Source of the DNA: Nitrospirota bacterium
GTDB lineage: Bacteria > Nitrospirota > Nitrospiria > SBBL01 > JAADHI01
Length of the DNA: 64,000 nt
Reading direction: 5' to 3'
NCBI GenBank assembly: GCA_029261135.1
Contig: JAJDBX010000057.1
Coordinates: 1 to 64,000, forward strand
Positions within the stretch are counted from its first letter, which is position 1. Each line of letters begins with the position of its first letter. Made by a program: the position numbers and the translations under genes. The notes under the pieces were generated by a model. It was not told where the DNA came from and made no database searches. It was given only the letters and a program-made list of their open reading frames with translations. This document shows positions 60,346 to 64,000 of the stretch, one piece after another.

Positions 60346-60890
60346 TCAAATCCTTGTACGAAACGCTCCGCTGATTTCGTGACCGATGTCGGTAAAAATC
60401 CAGATCTCTGCTTTATTAAAATCGTGCGCCTTTGTGCAATGATGGATACCGAAGAGCCAGGGTTTTTCAAATGTGGGTTGGATGGACATGTATAGCATTG
60501 ATTCCATGTTAAACAAGGTTTTAATCTGCTGATATTGCTCAGGCCATGCTTTCTGGTCGTCGGACCAAAGCGCACTGTTTACACCTTTAATTTCGTGAAA
60601 GAGATTCGATATGAACGGCATGAATGGACTATTAAATGGTATTTTACAACTGGATCGACTTTATCGTAGGTTTTTCCCCATAAAGTGACACCCGGTCCAT
60701 GGGGTAATTGACATTCACGATTTTAATGCGGTTTGCGGGGCGATCAGAGGAATTAATTTCGCCGATAGCAACGACCCTGTATTCACAGGGGACAAGGTTG
60801 GAGATAGAAAAAAGAAGATCTTGTAATGATTGGTCTTGGTCTATCCTTAATGAACGATTAATGATCTCCAAAACCCAAATCAATTCATTT
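60346..60890 (-). pseudogene. GAF/LuxR-autoinducer-domain-like regulator fragment
   Basis: LEIINRSLRIDQDQSLQDLLFSISNLVPCEYRVVAIGEI then SALWSDDQKAWPEQYQQIKTLFNMESMLYMSIQPTFEKPWLFGIHHCTKAHDFNKAEIWIFTDIGHEISGAFRTR; frame break; no DNA-binding domain found. Confidence 0.5.
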
Positions 60891-61131
60891 TGATGATAAA
60901 TCGCTTTTGTCCAACATACTTCATCACCCCTGTAACATAGTTTTGGCGAGATAGGAACAACTATATTATAAGTAACAAGCTATTCATAATTTAGGATATT
61001 AAATGGAAAACGGCGAAATAACTACTGGCAGTCCGTACAGATAGAAGTTAAGGGGTTTCTCATGATTCGGCCATTTTTCAAAAATGACCTCAAAGGCTGA
61101 GAAAGGAATAAAAGTCTCTCGGTTGACCACA

Positions 61132-61557
61132 TTAAATCGAGGCAAGCGCGTTAGATAGGGCTTCCCAGGCAATTAAGACACAACGACGGCGTGCAGGAAA
61201 GTCTCTCACGGATGACAAGGCCTCAAGCGTGTGGAGGGGTTCTTTGACCTCGAGACTACTGCCTTGACCAAACCAGACTTGCATCTTTTCGCAGAGTAGC
61301 TGTGCTTCTTCTTTTTTTTTGCCAGTGACGACCTCAGACATTATGGATGCCGAAGCGATACAGATGGAGCACCCGCGTCCTCTGAATTTCACCAAATCGA
61401 GGGTTTCTCCATGCTGAAAAAGCCCCACTTCAATTTCGTCGCCACAACGCGGGTTATTGCCACGATGAATAACATTGGCCCCTGTGAGCTCACCCCTATT
61501 TCGTGGATGACGAAAATGATCTAAGAGGACATTTCTATAAATAACATTTTTAATCAT
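61132..61557 (-). CDS. sufU: SufU/IscU-type iron-sulfur cluster scaffold protein
   Basis: LDHFRHPRNRGEL, NPRCGDEIEVGLF, KFRGRGCSICIASASIMSEVVTGK, RRCVLIAWEAL: three-cysteine SufU arrangement. Confidence 0.92.
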   Translation of the reverse strand: MIKNVIYRNVLLDHFRHPRNRGELTGANVIHRGNNPRCGDEIEVGLFQHGETLDLVKFRGRGCSICIASASIMSEVVTGKKKEEAQLLCEKMQVWFGQGSSLEVKEPLHTLEALSSVRDFPARRRCVLIAWEALSNALASI

Positions 61558-61568
61558 GGGCTTCCTAT

Positions 61569-61940
61569 TCAGAGCAATAATCGTCGGGCTTTGTCAATCG
61601 TAGACAATAATGCCCCAATATCTTCTTGGGAATTGTACAAACCAAAACTGGCACGGATTGTGCCGGGGATATCAAGAGTATTCATGAGTCGCTGACAAGC
61701 ATGATTTCCGACCCCGAGTGCGACATCATGCTCTCCGGCCAGCTGGGCAACATCATAAGGATGAACCCCGCTGAGACCCCGGAATCCGGCCATAAACGGA
61801 TATCTTGAAATTTTGAAAGTGCTTCGACTGTGCTATTCCTTAAGGTCTTCACATGATGTTTGATGGTTTCAAAACCCTGATCAGAAAGATACTCAGCCGC
61901 TTGGGAAAATCTGTTTTACAATCTCGCCCCGGATTCTTTG
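61569..61940 (-). pseudogene. SufS-like cysteine desulfurase C-terminal remnant, frameshifted
   Basis: AAEYLSDQGFETIKHHVKTLRNSTVEALSKFQDIRLWPDSGVSAGFI then, in another frame, SGVHPYDVAQLAGEHDVALGVGNHACQRLMNTLDIPGTIRASFGLYNSQEDIGALLSTI; the PLP-binding N-terminal portion is absent. Confidence 0.82.
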
Positions 61941-62341
61941 TGGTGACGAGTGGACGATTTTTTGTGACAGACATCTTGTGTGCTCCTCATTGCGTTTCGG
62001 GTGATCTGTGCTTGTTTGAGATGGGTTCTATCTCTGAGCTCTTCTTTTCATGAAGGTTCAAAGATATGTTGGGATCATTTTCTGTCAAGAGCAACAACCG
62101 TTTTCGATGAGCTTTTCTTGGGCCCTGATCCAATATTTTGGATCATAGTGGCAAGCGCGAAGGGTCGGTAGCACTTGCGTATTCCGAGGATAATATCTAA
62201 AATACCTTAAGTTATCAAGAGGCTCCGATTTCAGCAGGATATTTTAAGGGATCAAAGTATTTTTATCAGGTGAGGTTTCGCACAAAATGTAATATTGACG
62301 ATTTTTTTAAGGACATCTCGTGTATTTTAAAGACGGGCTAA

Positions 62342-63946
62342 ATGAGACGTTTTCTCTTTAAAAAACAATCTTTTTTTTTGATCCTTTTATGGGGCTGGTT
62401 CTTATTGTTGGGTTGCGCAGATGACGCCATTCCCGTCAATACTCAGCAGAGTGATAAGGTGTCCCCCCGAGTCATGTCTGCCTTGCCTAGTGGAAGCAGT
62501 GTCCCCGTATCGGCAAAGATCGAAGTTGCATTCAGTGAGGCTGTGGATTTATCCTCTTTTTCGCTCGGATCTGAGATCAGCCCTTCCATTTCAGGAGGTG
62601 AGAGTGTTTGTGTTTCTCAAGCGGATTGCACAAACATCCGGTTTTCCCCATCAAGCCATTTAGATTACGCGACGACATATACCGCCAGCCTGACAAGCCT
62701 CTTGAAAGACTTGTCTGGAAACGGGCTGGCGAATGCCCCGCATACTTGGCTATTTACCACAGAAGTCTTTACACCACCCCAGAGTTTTAAAAATATTACG
62801 ATTGATGGTGCGCCAACAAATGATGCGGGCGATGTGGGAGAATCGTCGTCGATCGGGATCGATTCCAATGGCACAATTCATATCGTTTATTTTTCAAACG
62901 CAGAATCCATCCCAAAACATGCTTTTTGTAGCGCTGAATGTGAATTGAGCAAAAGCTGGTCCATTCAGTCGATCGATGAAAAAGGCTCCAGTCCGCAAAT
63001 GGGGCGCGACATTAATCTTGCAATTGAGGGTTCTGATCTCCATGTGAGTTATCGTGATGTCGTCAGCCCGAGTGATGCCGCAAAAACAAACCAAGGGGTT
63101 TTGAAATATGCATTAGGTGTAAAACCTGGAAGTAGCTGGATTTGGACCTCCCCTGCTGTGGTTGTGTACGACGATACCAACGAAGGCGTGACAGATACCC
63201 ATATTCAAGTGGAGTCTGGGAATATACATATTACCTATCGATATGTTCATGATATAGACAGTGATGAAAATGATTTTGATGTGCTCGCTTATGCCACTTG
63301 CAATACAAATTGCAGTACGGACTCGGCAAAATGGTTGTCGGCGGACGTGGACTCCGGCCTTGATATTGCGGCATCAAACCACCTTTTTGTCACCTCGAAT
63401 GCGATTCATCTCAGCTATTATTTTAACGGCACCTTAAAATATGCGAGGTGTTTAAGTCCTTGCACGTCATGGTCGAAAACAGTTGTGGACAACCCTGGGA
63501 CGGATAAGGATGTTGCTCGAAATAGTTCAATCGCAGTGGAATCTTCAGGGGAAGTGGATGGGGCAATTCATATCACGTATTCTGATAGTTCAAATGGAGA
63601 TCTTAAATATGCCCGGTGCATTGTCACTTGTACCACCACAAGCAATTGGCAAACCGCCCAAATCGATACCGAGGGGGAGGTGGGGCAAAGTAACCAATTG
63701 GTCATCGCCCCAGAGAGGCTACACGTAAGTTACCGTGATTCAAGAAATAGAGACTTGATGTATGCGACCTGCCTTTTGACAGCGGATTGCTTGATTTCCT
63801 CTAATTGGACGCGACACCGGATTGATGCCGTGGGAGATGTCGGGTCGGATACCGCTCTGGCGGTTCAATCGAATTCCACCATTCATCTCAGCAGCCAAGA
63901 TCGGGGCAATCTTGCCTTAAAGTATGCAAGCGGCATCATTCCTTAA
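62342..63946 (+). CDS. Lipoprotein with SbsA/Big_5-like Ig domain and repeated propeller-like modules
   Basis: Lipobox LLGCADDA; VSPRVMSALPSGSSVPVSAKIEVAFSEAVDLSSF...YTASLTSLLKDLSGNGLANAPHTWLFTTE (Big_5); repeated modules (GDLKYARCIVTC...NWQTAQIDTEGEVGQSNQLVI; RDLMYATCLL...NWTRHRIDAVGDVGSDTALAV). Confidence 0.85.
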   Translation: MRRFLFKKQSFFLILLWGWFLLLGCADDAIPVNTQQSDKVSPRVMSALPSGSSVPVSAKIEVAFSEAVDLSSFSLGSEISPSISGGESVCVSQADCTNIRFSPSSHLDYATTYTASLTSLLKDLSGNGLANAPHTWLFTTEVFTPPQSFKNITIDGAPTNDAGDVGESSSIGIDSNGTIHIVYFSNAESIPKHAFCSAECELSKSWSIQSIDEKGSSPQMGRDINLAIEGSDLHVSYRDVVSPSDAAKTNQGVLKYALGVKPGSSWIWTSPAVVVYDDTNEGVTDTHIQVESGNIHITYRYVHDIDSDENDFDVLAYATCNTNCSTDSAKWLSADVDSGLDIAASNHLFVTSNAIHLSYYFNGTLKYARCLSPCTSWSKTVVDNPGTDKDVARNSSIAVESSGEVDGAIHITYSDSSNGDLKYARCIVTCTTTSNWQTAQIDTEGEVGQSNQLVIAPERLHVSYRDSRNRDLMYATCLLTADCLISSNWTRHRIDAVGDVGSDTALAVQSNSTIHLSSQDRGNLALKYASGIIP

Positions 63947-64000
63947 GGGCTAAGTAACTGTCGCAGTTGCTCACATCAATTTTCAGTTTTTAAAGAAAAA

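Noticed and set aside
1-64000. CRISPR arrays, rRNA operons, tRNA genes, prophage or anti-phage gene clusters
   Set aside because: No regularly spaced direct-repeat array with unique spacers, no rRNA-like sequence, no tRNA I could fold confidently, and no recognisable phage structural or defence genes. The 11-bp repeat at 32178-32217 is far too short to be CRISPR.

Overview
The window is about 64 kb of a moderate-GC bacterial chromosome. The mixture (multiheme cytochrome c, many GGDEF/EAL and receiver proteins, PilT, msrAB, gltBD, TPR/HEAT proteins) does not let me assign a taxon from sequence alone. Housekeeping genes I recognise are aat, pyk, aroC, two cspA-like genes, pilT, msrA/msrB, gltB/gltD and a SufU-like scaffold gene. 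These alternate with sensory and signalling genes: CheY-CheC-PAS/GGDEF, TPR-Ser/Thr kinase plus FHA, an ODP-like MBL protein plus a soluble MCP-like helical protein, and an OmpR-type two-component system. There are also visibly decaying segments: two IS6-family remnants, IS3 fragments, an IS630 gene plus a truncated relative, FIST, GGDEF-EAL, SufS, redoxin, LuxR/GAF and methyltransferase pseudogenes. The strongest new observation is a set of four 7-bp direct repeats at exact 11-bp spacing (32178-32217), directly upstream of a -10-like element. It lies between an OmpR-type two-component system and a high-GC 742-aa lipoprotein gene, and looks like a dedicated regulon site. Also notable are a receiver/GGDEF protein degenerate at both catalytic sites, a long hairpin in the leader of the first cspA-like gene, the ODP/MCP-like pair, and a c-di-GMP gene broken by two homopolymer frameshifts and one nonsense codon. 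I saw no CRISPR array, rRNA or confident tRNA. All calls come from reading the sequence and supplied translations; no database search was run.
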